Assembly: GCF_000154705.2 (NCBI RefSeq)
Contig: NZ_CM002917.1
Location: 3,235,853-3,299,852, forward strand
Reading direction: 5' to 3'
From: Hoeflea phototrophica DFL-43
GTDB taxonomy: Bacteria; Pseudomonadota; Alphaproteobacteria; Rhizobiales; Rhizobiaceae
DNA length: 64,000 bases
Below are positions 63,489 to 64,000 of this stretch, in pieces. Made by a program: the position numbers and the translations under genes. Each line of letters starts with the position of its first letter. The stretch's first letter is position 1. Under the pieces are notes generated by a model. That model was not told the DNA's origin. It ran no database searches and worked only from the letters and a program-made list of their open reading frames with translations.

Positions 63489-64000
63489 ATGAAACCGCTG
63501 ATGTTTGCTTTGATTTTTGTTGCAACCGCAGGATCGGCACTTGCTGACTCCTGCCATGACAGGTTTACCGAGCTTCTGGTGGAGGGAAATCAAGAGATGG
63601 GCCCGGTGCGGATCCACATTACCCAGGAAATCGTCGGAAGCACTACGAGCGTGAACTATCATCACAGCGATGGTGAGGGGAACGGGATGACAGAAATGCT
63701 CGAGCCTGCCGAAAGTCCGTGGTCCCTCTTTCTGGGAGACAAGATGTACATGTCGACCGACAAAGGCGAAAACTGGAAATTCATAAATTCGTTCGATGCC
63801 GAAAAAAGCCGCGCAGACATGAAGTCAGGACTGACGAATGATGCAGCGGCAGCGACCGGAATCCTGTGCGGCGAAGAGGAATTCGATGGCACTTCCCATG
63901 AGGTTGTCGAGGGGACCTATGCATCCTCCATGTTAGACGGCGCGGAAATCTACAACAAATATTGGGTCAACAAACAGACCGGCTGGATTTCCAAATCCTA
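63489..64000 (+). CDS. Secreted protein of unknown function, cut by the right edge
   Basis: The frame from ATG 63489 stays open to the window end (170 codons), so the gene is partial. The first 19 residues are a signal peptide (MKPLMFALIFVATAGSALA), followed by DSCHDRFTELL and a beta-rich mature part with YMSTDKGENWKF and GILCGEEEFDG. It looks like a periplasmic protein of about 180-200 residues with two or more cysteines. No family is recognised. Confidence 0.7.
   Translation, partial: MKPLMFALIFVATAGSALADSCHDRFTELLVEGNQEMGPVRIHITQEIVGSTTSVNYHHSDGEGNGMTEMLEPAESPWSLFLGDKMYMSTDKGENWKFINSFDAEKSRADMKSGLTNDAAAATGILCGEEEFDGTSHEVVEGTYASSMLDGAEIYNKYWVNKQTGWISKS

Overview
The window is high-GC, gene-dense chromosomal DNA that reads as an alphaproteobacterium of the Rhizobiales/Hyphomicrobiales. 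Supporting signs are a ChoWV/ProWV-type betaine transporter, a GlxA-family regulator, ExoD, an extended UvrB, a DUF1194 protein and typical rhizobial intergenic palindromes. The exact genus is not readable; a marine Rhizobiaceae-like organism such as Hoeflea would fit (inference).

Positions 1-21200 and 24288-26849 are dominated by quaternary-amine and one-carbon metabolism. The end of a betaine/choline-type ABC transporter (2-1418) is followed by a betaine-homocysteine methyltransferase-like enzyme (1574). A corrinoid-dependent demethylation cluster then spans 5325-18040. It holds a non-pyrrolysine MttB-family methyltransferase, its corrinoid protein, a DUF1638 protein, ExoD, a formyltransferase-fold protein, a 'virulence factor' family protein, a MetV-like zinc/Fe-S protein, MetF, a methyl-THF:corrinoid methyltransferase, a RACo-type Fe-S reactivase, an MFS transporter and a cysteine-rich ferredoxin. 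The inferred flow is: R-N(CH3)3, then methyl-corrinoid, then methyl-THF, then methylene-THF. A GlxA/AraC regulator and a dimethylglycine dehydrogenase-like flavoprotein downstream would take the next methyl group. Two palindromes with the same 5-6-5 layout precede the BHMT-like gene and the methyl-THF methyltransferase gene. Four pathway proteins carry Arg/Gly-rich tails, metF carries an in-frame 42-bp fold-back duplication, and a GIY-YIG gene framed by 52-bp inverted repeats sits between two cluster genes.

An ECF sigma factor/VWA pair (2680-5273), a LysR regulator, paired double-receiver proteins (21335-23097), a DUF1194 VWA-like protein, DUF523 and a large MscS channel (28068-30782) are more general functions.

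Positions 31552-38204 form a leucine-catabolic operon on the minus strand (TetR, isovaleryl-CoA dehydrogenase, MccB, MccA). A PIN/AbrB toxin-antitoxin-like pair and an ASCH gene are inserted with overlapping start/stop codons. Positions 38323-45944 hold an acyl-CoA ligase plus LivGHMKF-type transporter operon. Its upstream region has an 18-bp site nearly identical to one in front of the tetR gene, which suggests common control.

The rest is mixed: DgcN-like DUF1611 enzyme, a polytopic membrane protein, tRNA-Lys(CUU), PhzF, NUDIX, an endonuclease/phosphatase-fold enzyme, a DUF922 protease, a frameshifted IS3-family element (53783-54980), a mosaic of palindromic repeats, a short flagellar-rod-like protein, uvrB, a two-domain peptidoglycan hydrolase, an rRNA/protein methyltransferase-like gene and a truncated secreted protein at the right edge.
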